DNA from: Adhaeribacter_A terreus
GTDB lineage: Bacteria > Bacteroidota > Bacteroidia > Cytophagales > Hymenobacteraceae
Assembly (NCBI RefSeq): GCF_042657365.1
Contig: NZ_JBHSKT010000003.1
Location: 248,001-312,000, forward strand
Length of the DNA: 64,000 nucleotides
Direction: 5' to 3'
This document shows positions 37,401 to 44,864 of the stretch, one piece after another. How positions within the stretch are numbered: the stretch's first letter is position 1; every line of letters begins with the position of its first letter. The position numbers and the translations under genes were made by a program. The notes under the pieces were generated by a model, which was not told the origin of the DNA, searched no databases, and worked only from the letters and a program-made list of their open reading frames with translations.

Positions 37401-38491
37401 ACCTCGTTTCAGATGAAAGTAATATAACCGCACTTTCTACTGCTGTTGCCGGACTGGATTATAATACAAAGTATTTCTGGCGGGTAAGAACCGTTAATTC
37501 GGCCGGAATAAGTAGCTGGACAGCACCGCGAAGCTTTACTACCAAAACGCAATCAACTGCACTGGTGGGTTACTGGGAAATGGAGGAAACGAACGGTAAT
37601 ACGTTATTCGATGCTTCTGCGAATGCAAATAACGCAACTACGGTAGGAAACCCAATTAAAGTGGCTGGTGTTGCAGGGCAGGCCTTGCAACTTAATGGCT
37701 CGAACCAATACGCAACCGTGCCTTCCAGCGCATCTCTGAACATCAATAATGCCATTACTTTAGCCGCCTGGATCAAGCCGGAACAATCTGGCTCGGCGCA
37801 GGTAATTCTGAAAAAAGGACTAACCGGCGATGCCGATGGTTATGAGCTTTCGCTTACCAGTACCCGCAAAATTTTATTCCGATACAACCAGGTTTCCGGC
37901 GGAAGTGATTACAAAGCGCAATCTTCAATCCTTCACCCGACCGATGGTGATACCTGGATGCATATTGCGGCTACTTTCGATGGTACTACCATAAAAGTTT
38001 ACATAAATGGTGTGCTCAATAAAACTGAAACATTAAGTTCGCCACCGGCAATAGCCAGCAATAATTTACCGCTCGCCATTGGCGGCCAAAGCACCGGAAA
38101 CAACCTGTTTAAAGGGGCAATTGATGAACCGAAGATCTACAATGTGGCTTTAACCAGTGCTGAGATCAGTAGTTTAGCCAATATATCTTCAGCCCGAGTG
38201 GCAGTAACCAGTCCGCCAATTCCAGTAGAAAAACTTGATGCCAGCCCGAACCCATTTATGAATACTACCAGAATTAATTTTGCGGTTCCGGAAAGCGGTG
38301 AGTATTCAATAACGCTATACAATATGGCAGGGCATCCGGTAAAGGTTCTGAAAAAAGGCTATGCTACAGCCGGTGAAAACCTCTCTATGGAACTGGATGG
38401 TTCAAAATTACCACGCGGCCTGTATCTGGTTCGTTTACAAAATAACCGATACAGCGAAACCATAAAACTAGTGCATGATCTATGCAATTAA
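31403..38491 (+). CDS. Giant T9SS-sorted adhesin-like protein, paralog C (15 FN3 + 2 LamG)
   Basis: 2362 residues from ATG 31403 (MKKLLALLAFSLLFTQNVFAQ signal peptide); the upstream in-frame TTG at 31394 adds only three residues. Order: shared N-terminal module (about 22-380); 13 FN3-like units of about 97 residues (32541-36320), each with SWNA...YQ.QVAT...TQYFWRVRA.N.SG...W; LamG 1 (about 36331-36975); 2 FN3 units (36985-37550); LamG 2 (about 37559-38215); type A T9SS sorting domain (SPNPFMNTTRINFAVPESGEYSITLYNMAG..., ends LVHDLCN). Units 6-8 and 10-12 are near copies offset by 1167 bp, evidence of block duplication. Likely a long surface or secreted adhesin or carbohydrate-binding fibre (inference). 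The FN3 array is prone to length change by recombination. A terminator follows about 90 bp downstream. Confidence 0.9.
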   Translation: MKKLLALLAFSLLFTQNVFAQFSSVKQLKALSVDKNTKEKPQAKAWMHDGKHFSVLSTSSGMHVFRLDNDSTWTNVLTLTSSSHYFADCKVAGNVVHILLFDNNKTELVSIEYVASNSTYKRWTTRTSSVGVSTDSDAETATLDIDATGRMWMAYDTDTTVSVRWSDSPYSNWSNPVIVASGINPDDIGAVIAFPMFNKIGVFWSNQNTQRWGFKMHADSDPDSVWSADENPASQSALNVGHGFSDDHMNFKVGSNGTLYCAVKTSYDTPGYTKISLLVRRPNGTWDNIYKVSELGTRGIVLVNELKGKIRVIYTEDENGGKIFYRESSLSSISFGPQQTLISGTYNNPTSIKDNHTFEVVIIASNSSQAASVLAVDDPPIPEAPALNLPANGATSLPVASNFSWTAPLYAKTYQLQVATSSTFQNLIYDGSNITNTSSTVPGLNWSTQYYWRVRAVNKSGASAWSAVRNFTTEAIPLPGVPVQTAPLNSATLVSNPPVFTWNAANYAATYQLQIATSSGFQTIVSDVNNITGLTLTATNLNWNTQYFWRVRSVNASGSSSWSSVRNFTTQPIPMPSPPVLASPANSSTNVPLPAVLTWNAGAYAATYQVQVAISHDFFTIVSDINNISTLTRTINNLDWSSEYFWRVRSINASGVSAWSDTSSFISEAIPVPATPTLVSPANSAINIPLSTTLSWNAVTYAQSYQMQLATTPDFLTLVKDTSNISIPNTSVSGLNTSTQYYWRIRAINTSGSSSWSVVRSFTTVPPLPIAPVLNSPADIATGIAVAPTLSWNASAHAASYQMQLSTTSDFLTTISNVSNLTTLNTSVSGLAFSTQYFWRVRATNITGTSPWSDVRSFTTMAIPVPAAPTLASPSNGASGVAYTPTLSWNAVTYAETYQMQLATTADFTNLIADISNLTALNTVVPALAYSTQYFWRVRATNSSGTGNWSAVRSFTTVAPPPVPSIPALSSPSNGATSIAIDRTLTWNTSSNAYYYQIQLATTSDFQAIFKDSTNISTTSVLISGMAYSTKYYWRVRAINTTGASNWSSVRSFTTVAVPVPDVPVLDLPANATAGVALPAVLSWNAVLNAATYRVQVATSSGFGTIISDVSNITTLNSSPSGLNYSTQYYWRVRAVNSSGTSSWSASRSFTTMSIPMPVAPVLVAPVNLATGVSNPPALSWNAGDYAESYQFQVATTADFIATVADINNITTLSRSVSGLNWSTQYFWRVRTVNSSGVSNWSEVRSFTTMPIPIPAAPTLASPSNGASGVAYSPTLSWNSVTNAETYQMQLATTADFTNLITDTSNLTTLSTVVPALAYSTQYFWRVRATNSSGSGNWSIVRSFTTVAPPPVPGTVSLSSPSSGSTGVAVSRNFSWKAASNAYYYQLQFSTVSNFATIFKDTSSITTLSVPISGLTYSTKFYWRVRAINTTGAGSWSSVRNFTTVAVPAPAAPILNLPVNAATAVVLPAALSWNAVLNAESYQVQVATSSGFSNLVYNVSNITTTNTSVTGLDFSTQYFWRVRATNASGTSSWSAVRSFSTEAISLPGPPTLASPANNATAVLTPVGLSWNAGPYGESYQVQVATSTNFLTPSFDVNDITTLNTSVAGLAYYTLYYWRVRTNNASGVSTWSATWSFTTGSQPATLVGHWEMEETSGTTLNDASSFNNHASTVGNPTKVAGVYGQALQLNGSNQYATVPSSASLNASNAVTLAAWIKPEQTGSAQVILKKGVTGSADGYELSLTSTSKIMFRYNQVSSGDTYRLLATTLHPTNGNTWMHIAATFDGTTMKIYVDGSLDKTMTLSSPPAINSNNLPLAIGAQSTGNNRFKGAIDDPRVYNVALSAADINALATMPTFRPVPNATTLVAPADNVTNMSIPVTLSWSAVTNAVSYQVQVAPTSDFASPAADISNITELNIAVSTLNYGTQYFWRVRAVNSSGESEWSALRKFTTEPVALPGPPTLDAPANNATAIAIPAMLSWTAGSYATSYQVQVATTSDFVNLVSDESNITALSTAVAGLDYNTKYFWRVRTVNSAGISSWTAPRSFTTKTQSTALVGYWEMEETNGNTLFDASANANNATTVGNPIKVAGVAGQALQLNGSNQYATVPSSASLNINNAITLAAWIKPEQSGSAQVILKKGLTGDADGYELSLTSTRKILFRYNQVSGGSDYKAQSSILHPTDGDTWMHIAATFDGTTIKVYINGVLNKTETLSSPPAIASNNLPLAIGGQSTGNNLFKGAIDEPKIYNVALTSAEISSLANISSARVAVTSPPIPVEKLDASPNPFMNTTRINFAVPESGEYSITLYNMAGHPVKVLKKGYATAGENLSMELDGSKLPRGLYLVRLQNNRYSETIKLVHDLCN
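32541..36320 (+). repeat. Tandem array of 13 FN3-coding units with higher-order duplication
   Basis: Thirteen consecutive units of about 290 bp. Within the array, the sequence from about 34001 recurs from 35168 with high nucleotide identity (three consecutive units matched in order), so a four-unit block was duplicated. Confidence 0.9.
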
Positions 38492-38510
38492 TTTAATGGT
38501 GCCGCTTAAG

Positions 38511-38540
38511 AAAACGGTATGCTCAGATGTCTAAAAACTG
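38511..38540 (+). repeat. Dispersed bipartite repeat, copy 21
   Basis: Core start AAAACGGTATGC at 38511; the 3' half of the core is degenerate; tail TAAAAACTG. 19 bp past the paralog C stop. Confidence 0.7.
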
Positions 38541-38577
38541 TGGTTTGAAGAAAGATTTATCGTTTGGGCATCCGTTA

Positions 38578-38610
38578 AAAAGGCCTCTGGTTAGCAGAGG
38601 CCTTTTTTTA
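38578..38610 (+). terminator. Intrinsic terminator of the T9SS paralog cluster
   Basis: AAGGCCTCTG (38580-38589) pairs with CAGAGGCCTT (38595-38604), 5-nt loop, T7. Confidence 0.93.
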
Positions 38611-38629
38611 TTTTGCTGCTTTTCCGAAG

Positions 38630-38662
38630 CTTGAGTTTTAGCTGTTAAAAAGATACCGTTTT
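38630..38662 (-). repeat. Dispersed bipartite repeat, copy 22
   Basis: Core 38647-38662 (AAAACGGTATCTTTTT, minus strand), tail TAAAACTCAA. With copy 21 it brackets the terminator. Confidence 0.85.
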
Positions 38663-38767
38663 GTAAATTTCAGCTTAGAATTCTTAACTTAATCCCGAAA
38701 CTTTTTTTCGTTCTTTTTCCTCTTTTCTGATTTCATGCGTTAAAAACTTTAGCTAAATAAAACTTCG

Positions 38768-39682
38768 ATGCTAGATATTGTAATAGAAGCCCGGCAAGCG
38801 TCCATAGGCCCCGGCATGGATGTGAAGCGAATTCTTCCCTTTCGCCTGAAAAGAATGGTTGGCCCATTTATCTTTATGGATCATGCCGGCCCGGTAACCA
38901 TTCAACCTCAGAAAGTGCACGCCATGGATGTTTTGCCGCATCCGCACATAGGTCTTTCTACGGTTAGTTATTTATTCGACGGTCAGGTTACGCACCGCGA
39001 TAGTCTGGGTGTAGAGCAGATCATCAGGCCAGGCGAAGTGAATTGGATGACTGCCGGCCGGGGCATTGCACATTCTGAACGCTTCGAGGAACCGGATGCT
39101 TTGGCCGGTGGGAAACTCGAAATGCTCCAGACGTGGGTGGCCTTACCGGAAAAAGATGAAGAAGCTGATCCTGCATTTCAGAATTATAAACCCCATGAGT
39201 TACCCATTTTTACAGAAACCGGTATCTGGATGCGACTTATAGCCGGCAATGCTTTTGGGTTGCGGAACGACGTAAAAACCCTTTCGCCGCTTTTCTACCT
39301 GCATGTAGTGCTGGATGCCGGAAAAAGGTTTGGATTACCTAAGGAACATTCTGAACGCGGTATTTACATTGCCAAAGGCAGTATAGAGGTTGCAGGCAAA
39401 ACTTATGTAGCAGGCCAGATGCTGGTTTTCAGCAAAGGCGTTGATCCCTTTTTGCTTGCCAAAGAAAATACCACTTTAATGATGCTAGGCGGCGAACCTT
39501 TAGGAGAAAGATTTATCTGGTGGAATTTTGTTTCTTCCAGTAAAGAAAGAATTGAACAGGCAAAGGCCGACTGGAAAGAAGGTAGAATTTTATTGCCCCC
39601 CAACGATAATCAGGAATTTATTCCGCTGCCACCAGACAGATCCAGGCCGGCCGGCAATCCTGCACCGGAAGCTCTTTCCTGA
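38768..39682 (+). CDS. Pirin family protein
   Basis: 304 residues, two cupin domains. The N-terminal cupin has the pirin metal site: LPHPHIGLSTVSYLFDGQVTHRDSLG with the HxH and downstream His, and AGRGIAHSE with His/Glu. Pirins bind Fe and some act as quercetinase-like dioxygenases or redox-sensitive regulators. It is followed by the convergent tRNA-Thr; a little further on, a VOC dioxygenase and an NAD(P)H-FMN reductase occur, a set often met in quinone/electrophile defence (inference). The C-terminus is rich in Pro/Arg (PLPPDRSRPAGNP). Confidence 0.93.
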   Translation: MLDIVIEARQASIGPGMDVKRILPFRLKRMVGPFIFMDHAGPVTIQPQKVHAMDVLPHPHIGLSTVSYLFDGQVTHRDSLGVEQIIRPGEVNWMTAGRGIAHSERFEEPDALAGGKLEMLQTWVALPEKDEEADPAFQNYKPHELPIFTETGIWMRLIAGNAFGLRNDVKTLSPLFYLHVVLDAGKRFGLPKEHSERGIYIAKGSIEVAGKTYVAGQMLVFSKGVDPFLLAKENTTLMMLGGEPLGERFIWWNFVSSSKERIEQAKADWKEGRILLPPNDNQEFIPLPPDRSRPAGNPAPEALS

Positions 39683-39705
39683 TGAAAAAATAAATGGGCC
39701 AAAAA

Positions 39706-39745
39706 ATAAAAAAAAGCACTTACAAGTTTTATCTCGTAAGTGCTT
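39706..39745 (-). terminator. Terminator of tRNA-Thr copy 1
   Basis: Minus-strand AAGCACTTAC/GTAAGTGCTT stem (39736-39745 with 39714-39723), 12-nt loop, long T-run. Identical stem-loop at the second tRNA copy. Confidence 0.92.
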
Positions 39746-39755
39746 GATTATTAAG

Positions 39756-39828
<73 letters not shown>

Positions 39829-39862
39829 TTCTTCTTTCAGGCTTAATGCCCGATTGATGATG

Positions 39863-39893
39863 CAAAAGTAGTAAGCTGAATTTAATTTCCAAA
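39863..39893 (-). promoter_or_regulatory. Bacteroidota-type promoter of tRNA-Thr copy 1
   Basis: On the minus strand TTTG (39893-39890), exactly 19 nt, then TACTTTTG (39870-39863): a perfect TTTG-N19-TAnnTTTG promoter ending 34 nt before the tRNA. Confidence 0.88.
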
Positions 39894-39901
39894 CTTTAGC
39901 C

Positions 39902-39933
39902 ATTACTTTTTTCGTTAAAAACGATACCATTTT
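39902..39933 (-). repeat. Dispersed bipartite repeat, copy 23
   Basis: Core 39918-39933 (AAAATGGTATCGTTTT, minus strand), tail CGAAAAAAGTAAT. Directly upstream of the tRNA promoter. Confidence 0.8.
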
Positions 39934-40197
39934 TTTTATCAATTTCTATATTGTTGGTTTTCACGGTTTTTACGCTTGTATCAGGAGCTGTTATTTTACA
40001 AAAAAAAATATGCAGCCAGGTTTAGATTCCATTATTAACTGCTTCAAATTTGCTTTCAGATAGTAAAAATATTGCCTGAAATATTGCCTGTAAAATAACG
40101 TAAACTGCTGCATGCCGTAGTGCCTGTTTGAGCGGTATTTAACTTAGCATTTGCTCATGTCATATTACGTTTTTCCGCAACCTTCACGAAACACAGC
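39934..40197. other. Intergenic region upstream of the sugar dehydrogenase
   Basis: 264 bp, AT-rich, contains a short direct repeat (AAATATTGCCTG twice near 40066-40091). No other feature seen. Confidence 0.4.
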
Positions 40198-41475
40198 ATG
40201 AAAAGATCATTTTTGTTTGTATCGGTTACAATCTTATTCGCTTTAAACGGAGCATCCTGCCAGAGTCAGAGTGCCAGAAATAACGAAACTGCCCAAGCTC
40301 AGACAAATATCGGCAACGGACAGCCAAACCCAAAAGACTGCAGTCCGCTGGAAACCCGTAAGCCAAATGCCAGCAATCAAAAACCGGCTTTTCCGGAACA
40401 AACACGCGCCTGCGGCATAAAGACCACAACGGCATTTGAGGTGAAAGTGCTGGCCAAAGGGCTCGAAAAACCCTGGGCTGTAGAGCCCCTTTCAGATGGT
40501 GCTTTACTCGTTACCGAAAAACCCGGCCGTATGCGGATCGTTTCGGTTTCCGGACAAATAAGTAAACCGATAGCAGGTTTGCCGGCAGTAGATTATGGCG
40601 GACAAGGTGGTTTACTGGATGTAGCTTTGAGCCCGGATTTCGATAAAAGCAGAAAAATCTTCTGGAGTTTTACGGAAGCTCGTAAAGGTGGCAACGCAAC
40701 TTCCGTTGCCAGCGGAATTTTATCGGCAGATCGCACCCGGTTAGAAAATGTGAAAATTATCTTTCGGGCTTTACCGGTACACGATGGACGACATCATTTT
40801 GGTTCACGGCTGACTTTTGGTCCGGATGGTTTTCTGTATGTAACCCTGGGCGAACGCTCCGATATTGAGATCAGGCCGCAGGCACAGGAAATGAACAGCC
40901 ACATGGGAAAGATCCTGCGCCTGACACCCGAAGGAACTTCCGCTCCTGGCAATCCTTTTGCAGGAAAAAAAGATGTAATGCCTGAGATCTGGACAGTGGG
41001 TCACCGGAACGTACAAGCAGCTGCTTTCGACCAGAACGGCCAGTTTTGGATCGTAGAAATGGGGCCGCAAGGCGGCGATGAACTTAACCTGATCCAAAAA
41101 GGAAAAAATTATGGCTGGCCTTTGGTAAGCTTCGGGGAAGAATATTCTGGGGAACCGATTCAGGGATCAGTTACAGATAAAGCTGGCTTTGAACGACCGG
41201 TTTATTACTGGGACCCGGTAATTGCGCCGTCTGGAGCTCAGTTTTACAGCGGTAAAGCTTTTCCGGAGTGGAAGGGTAATTTGTTTGTTGGTGCATTACG
41301 CGATCAGAAACTGGTTCGTCTGAAAATTGAGAACAACAAAGTGGTTGGCGAAGAACATCTGCTTACTGAACGAAGCCAACGTATTCGGGATGTGAAAGAA
41401 GGACCTGATGGCGCTTTATACCTGGTAACCGATGAGACTAAAGGAGAATTACTAAAAATTGTTCCTAAACAGTAA
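40198..41475 (+). CDS. PQQ-dependent sugar dehydrogenase (Gdh-B/sorbosone type)
   Basis: 425 residues. The signal sequence ends GASC (weak lipobox, Cys21). Six-bladed beta-propeller of the soluble glucose/sorbosone dehydrogenase family: KGLEKPWAVEPLSDGALLVTEKPGRMRIVS, GQGGLLDVALSPDF, HHFGSRLTFGPDGFLYVTLGERSD, GHRNVQAAAFDQNGQFWIVEMGPQGGDELNLIQKGKNYGWPLVSFG, and ..GAQFYSGKAFPEWKGNLFVGALRDQKLVRLK. The catalytic His of the HHFGSRL segment and the PQQ-contact Arg of HRN are present. Oxidises aldoses in the envelope, with electrons to an unknown acceptor. PQQ synthesis genes are not in the window. Confidence 0.92.
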   Translation: MKRSFLFVSVTILFALNGASCQSQSARNNETAQAQTNIGNGQPNPKDCSPLETRKPNASNQKPAFPEQTRACGIKTTTAFEVKVLAKGLEKPWAVEPLSDGALLVTEKPGRMRIVSVSGQISKPIAGLPAVDYGGQGGLLDVALSPDFDKSRKIFWSFTEARKGGNATSVASGILSADRTRLENVKIIFRALPVHDGRHHFGSRLTFGPDGFLYVTLGERSDIEIRPQAQEMNSHMGKILRLTPEGTSAPGNPFAGKKDVMPEIWTVGHRNVQAAAFDQNGQFWIVEMGPQGGDELNLIQKGKNYGWPLVSFGEEYSGEPIQGSVTDKAGFERPVYYWDPVIAPSGAQFYSGKAFPEWKGNLFVGALRDQKLVRLKIENNKVVGEEHLLTERSQRIRDVKEGPDGALYLVTDETKGELLKIVPKQ

Positions 41476-41544
41476 TCTTTTCGGAAGATCGAATTAAAAG
41501 ATTCCGCGTTTTGTTTTCGGCCTTTTGGATTACTTTCCGGATGA

Positions 41545-41579
41545 AAAACGGTATGGTTTTAGGCATAAAAACTCAAGCC
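41545..41579 (+). repeat. Dispersed bipartite repeat, copy 24 (best consensus match)
   Basis: Core AAAACGGTATGGTTTT (41545-41560), spacer AGGC, tail ATAAAAACTCAAGCC (41565-41579). Confidence 0.93.
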
Positions 41580-41602
41580 AAATTTAAACAAATGCAGATA
41601 AG

Positions 41603-41634
41603 AAAACGGTAGGGTTTAGGGTCGAAAAACTACC
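41603..41634 (+). repeat. Dispersed bipartite repeat, copy 25
   Basis: Core AAAACGGTAGGGTTTA, tail GAAAAACTACC; tandem direct with copy 24 at 58-bp spacing. Confidence 0.88.
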
Positions 41635-41712
41635 ATTTTCTTATCTGCTTTCTCTTGAATTTTTCAGGAAAATTTTGAAGTAATACACTCGTGTTTCTGT
41701 TCTGAATTCGCC

Positions 41713-42690
41713 TTACGCTTTCACAAATTCTTTTGTACTTCTTGTCGTATCGATCGGGCGGACCAGCTTTTCAATTTCGGCTCGTTTAGGTTCTAAAAAT
41801 GGCGGTAACGATAGTTTTTCGCCCAGCGTTTCGTAGGGTTCATCGCCCATAAATCCTGGGCCGTCGGTGGCAAATTCGAATAAGATCTGGGGCGCAACCC
41901 TTATATACAGCGATTCGAAAAAGTGGCGGTTTACGTAGCCGGAAGTTGGAATGCCAAAACTGCTCATCCGCGCGATCCATTCATCTAAAACGGCCCTGTT
42001 TTCTACCCTGAACGCAGCATGATGCACCGTACCGTAGCCTTGTTGCGCGATGTTTATTTTAGCATTTTCCTCCACGATCACCGATGCGCCGTTGCCGCCT
42101 TCGCCCATTTCAAATAAATGAAATGCGCCGTCCTGAGCTGTTTCCTTCCACAAAAGCACCGTTTCAAGCATTATTTTAAAGTTCTGAAAATCAGCGATCC
42201 GGACGAAAACGGGGCCTAAACCGGTAATTGCAAATTCCAGTGGCACAGGACCTTTTTGCCAGGGCGTGCCGGAAACAATGCCTTTATTATTTTCATCGGA
42301 GATCAACTGGTACTGCTGGTCGTCAAAATCAACGAAGGAAAGCGTTTTCTTGCCGAATTGTTCTTTTATGTTTTCGTGGCTGATCTTTAACCGGTCGAAA
42401 CGCTTTATCCAGTAATCCAAAGCTGCATTGGTAGGCACCCGGAACGAGGTTTTAGCAATTTCGTTGGTACCGTGCACGCCTTTCTGAATACCCGGAAAAT
42501 CGAAGAAAGTCATATCGGTTCCGGCGCTGCCTTTGTCGTCGGCAAAAAACAAATGGTAGGTCTGAATATCGTCCTGGTTTACCGTTTTCTTTACCAGCCG
42601 CATGCCCAAAATATTCGTAAAAAAATCGTAATTCTTTTCGGCGCTGCTGGTAATGGCAGTAACGTGGTGCACTCCTTTTAGCTGATTCAT
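41713..42690 (-). CDS. VOC-superfamily ring-cleaving dioxygenase (MhqO/glyoxalase type)
   Basis: 325 residues from ATG 42690 (MNQLKGVHHVTAITSSAEKNYDFF). The open frame continues upstream to 42741, but that part is translated dispersed repeat and was excluded. Two VOC halves are visible: LKGVHHVTAI...FFADDKGSAGTDMTFFDFPG (metal His and Glu) and GYGTVHHAAFRVENRAVLDEWI...FFESLYIRVAPQILFEFATDGPGF. MhqO-type enzymes act on quinones/catechols; substrate here is not proven. It is next to an NAD(P)H-FMN reductase on the same strand, 150 bp away, and near the pirin gene. Confidence 0.88.
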   Translation of the reverse strand: MNQLKGVHHVTAITSSAEKNYDFFTNILGMRLVKKTVNQDDIQTYHLFFADDKGSAGTDMTFFDFPGIQKGVHGTNEIAKTSFRVPTNAALDYWIKRFDRLKISHENIKEQFGKKTLSFVDFDDQQYQLISDENNKGIVSGTPWQKGPVPLEFAITGLGPVFVRIADFQNFKIMLETVLLWKETAQDGAFHLFEMGEGGNGASVIVEENAKINIAQQGYGTVHHAAFRVENRAVLDEWIARMSSFGIPTSGYVNRHFFESLYIRVAPQILFEFATDGPGFMGDEPYETLGEKLSLPPFLEPKRAEIEKLVRPIDTTRSTKEFVKA

Positions 42691-42717
42691 AAAAATTTCA
42701 CTATACAATTCAGTTGA

Positions 42718-42750
42718 AAAACGGTATGGTTTTAACCTCAAAAACTCAGG
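42718..42750 (+). repeat. Dispersed bipartite repeat, copy 26
   Basis: Core AAAACGGTATGGTTTT (42718-42733), tail TCAAAAACTCAGG (42738-42750); between the dioxygenase and the reductase genes, opposite to both. Confidence 0.93.
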
Positions 42751-42840
42751 TAATCTTCTGCCGCTGTAAAATTGGTTTCTTCTTTCACAGAATTATTATT
42801 TTCTCCGGAAAAAAAGAAATGAAGTGGCCGAAATAAAATC

Positions 42841-43509
42841 TCAGGATTCCTCCACCCGCTCCGTTTCCCGGTTCGTTTTTTCACCCAGAAATTCTACCCA
42901 AGCCTTTTTAATGCACGGATAATGTTTGGATGCTTCCACCTGATTCCTGAACGCTACCAGGTTATCTTCAAATCTTTTGGCTAGTTTTTCATCTTTTAAA
43001 TTGCCTTGTGCATCAAAAGCCTCGTGCGCCGTAGCCAGCGAAAACATATCCGGATAAACCCGTGTGCCCAAATGTTCCAGCGGAATGCGCAAAGACCACA
43101 AACCCCGGTTGCCGCCAACCATAGATGGCGAAGCTGACATTAATAAAGCGTGATGCTGGTGAAAAGGCTGCGGCCGGAAACGGGAAACCCAATCAATCAT
43201 ATTTTTCAGCACGCCGGGCATGGAAGCGTTATATTCCGGCGAAGCAATAATAAAAGCATCGGTAGCCAATACACGTTTCCGGAATGCTTCTGCGCCCTCC
43301 GGATGAAAATCATCTACCTCCAGATCCTGATTAAAAGAAGGACAATCGAACGCGTTCATATAAGCAAAATCTACTTTACTGCCATTTTTTTCGAGCACCT
43401 GCGCCGCTAATCTGGCCAGTTTGGTGTTCAGCGAATCAGCCCGCAGCGAGGCCGAAAAAACCAGAAAACTGGTTTGCCCTTGTCCGTCAGGCATTTGTTG
43501 TTCTTCCAT
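42841..43509 (-). CDS. NAD(P)H-dependent FMN reductase / quinone reductase
   Basis: 222 residues. Flavodoxin-like fold with FLVFSASLRADSLNTKLARLAAQVLE (phosphate loop, SxRxxSxN), DAFIIASPEYNASMPGVLKNMIDWVSR (the NADPH_dep_FMN_red signature SPEYN), and LLMSASPSMVGGNRGLWSLRIPLEHLG. Reduces flavins, quinones or azo compounds. The N-terminal MEEQQMPDGQGQ is a polar extension; the second Met is an alternative start. Forms a likely functional set with the dioxygenase and pirin. Confidence 0.9.
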   Translation of the reverse strand: MEEQQMPDGQGQTSFLVFSASLRADSLNTKLARLAAQVLEKNGSKVDFAYMNAFDCPSFNQDLEVDDFHPEGAEAFRKRVLATDAFIIASPEYNASMPGVLKNMIDWVSRFRPQPFHQHHALLMSASPSMVGGNRGLWSLRIPLEHLGTRVYPDMFSLATAHEAFDAQGNLKDEKLAKRFEDNLVAFRNQVEASKHYPCIKKAWVEFLGEKTNRETERVEES

Positions 43510-43653
43510 CAGTTATAGTTTAGAATTTGGGTTGCACAAAAGCATGAAAATTTGATCGTCTTCCTTTTTGGTGGATTACGCGTAATATTCGAATTAGTGG
43601 CTTAAAAGCGCACAAATTTCACCGTTAACTTATATTTCAACCCAATATTTAGC

Positions 43654-44781
43654 ATGAAAGCAATTACCCTGATACCCGGCACCAAAACCGTATGCCTGGA
43701 AGATAGAACCGAACCGCAAATAACCACCGACGATGAAGTGAAAATAAAGGTCTGGGAAGTAGGCATTTGCGGCACCGACCGCGAAGAAACGTCCGGCGGC
43801 CAGGCCACTGCACCAGCCGGAAAACAGAAACTGGTAATTGGTCATGAAATGTTCGGGCAGGTGGAAACGGTAGGCAAATTGGTTAAAAAAGTCAAATCCG
43901 GAGATTTTGGCGTTTTCATGGTGCGGCGTGGTTGCGGCGAATGCGAGGCTTGCCTTAACAGCCGCAGCGATATGTGCTACACCGGAAACTATACCGAAAG
44001 AGGCATAAAAGGTGCCGACGGTTTTCAGGCGGAATACGTGGTAGACAAAGAAGAATTCCTGATAAAAGTACCGGAAGCAATCAAACATCTCGGCGTTTTA
44101 ACCGAACCCATGAGCGTAGCCGCGAAGGCAATAGATGAAGCTTTGGGTTTACAAAAAGCCCGCTTAAAAGACATTATGAACCAGGAAAAATGGCTGCAGG
44201 GCAAAAGAACGCTGGTAGCTGGAACGGGTGCTATTGGCTTGTTGGCTGCATTAATTTTACGCCTGAAAGGAGCCGAAGTAATAGGTCTGGATATTGTGCC
44301 GGAAGATTCGTTGCGGCCGCAGCTTTTAAAACAAATTGGCGGTACGTATGTAAACGGAAAGTTGGTTAAAATGCAGGAAATAGATAAAGTATTTGGCCAG
44401 ATCGATCTTATTTTTGAAGCCACCGGCATTGCCGAATTGCAGTTCCAGTTAATGGAAGCGTTGGGCATAAACGGCATTTACGTTGCCACCGGAATTCCTA
44501 CCGGCAAACGCCCCATATCAAATATAAGCGCTGACCTGATGAAACAACTCGTTCTGAAAAACCAGATCCTGCTCGGCAGCGTGAATGCCAGTTATGCGCA
44601 CTATGAAATGGCTGTAGAAATGCTGCAACAAAGTTACCGGAAGTGGCCCGAAGTTGTAAACCAGCTCATCACTTCCCGCATTCCTTTCGAGGATTTTCAG
44701 ACTGCCTTACATCAGCACGACGACGATGAAATAAAAGTGGTGGTGGAATGGCATAAAGAAACAAAAAACTCTAGGGTTTAG
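43654..44781 (+). CDS. Zinc-dependent glucose 1-dehydrogenase
   Basis: 375 residues, medium-chain dehydrogenase. VGICGTDREETSGG carries the catalytic zinc Cys; IGHEMFGQVETVG the His/Glu; VRRGCGECEACLNSRSDMC the structural-zinc cysteines. LTEPMSVAAKAIDEA and the Rossmann VAGTGAIGLLAALILRLKGAEVIGLDI resemble archaeal/bacterial glucose dehydrogenases (GDH-C). Oxidises glucose to gluconolactone with NAD(P)+. Its last codons and TAG stop are supplied by a dispersed-repeat core. With the GH15 enzyme nearby it could act on glucose released from storage glucans (inference). Confidence 0.9.
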   Translation: MKAITLIPGTKTVCLEDRTEPQITTDDEVKIKVWEVGICGTDREETSGGQATAPAGKQKLVIGHEMFGQVETVGKLVKKVKSGDFGVFMVRRGCGECEACLNSRSDMCYTGNYTERGIKGADGFQAEYVVDKEEFLIKVPEAIKHLGVLTEPMSVAAKAIDEALGLQKARLKDIMNQEKWLQGKRTLVAGTGAIGLLAALILRLKGAEVIGLDIVPEDSLRPQLLKQIGGTYVNGKLVKMQEIDKVFGQIDLIFEATGIAELQFQLMEALGINGIYVATGIPTGKRPISNISADLMKQLVLKNQILLGSVNASYAHYEMAVEMLQQSYRKWPEVVNQLITSRIPFEDFQTALHQHDDDEIKVVVEWHKETKNSRV

Positions 44782-44797
44782 AGCCCAAAAACTCTGG
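44765..44797 (+). repeat. Dispersed bipartite repeat, copy 27, containing a stop codon
   Basis: Core AAAACTCTAGGGTTTA (44765-44780), tail CAAAAACTCTGG. The TAG of the glucose dehydrogenase (44779-44781) is at the core's end. Confidence 0.85.
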
Positions 44798-44820
44798 CAA
44801 CAGTTTCTTGGATCTTATAA

Positions 44821-44857
44821 AAAAACCGGCTCAGATTTTAAAATTCTGAGCCGGTTT
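44821..44857. terminator. Bidirectional intrinsic terminator
   Basis: AAACCGGCTCAGA (44823-44835) pairs with TCTGAGCCGGTTT (44845-44857). Between convergent glucose dehydrogenase and cupredoxin genes. Confidence 0.93.
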
Positions 44858-44864
44858 GGGAAAC

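Noticed and set aside
42691..42741. 17-codon N-terminal extension of the ring-cleaving dioxygenase
   Set aside because: Begins at a TTG in a dispersed-repeat tail; family proteins begin at the MNQLKGVHH start.
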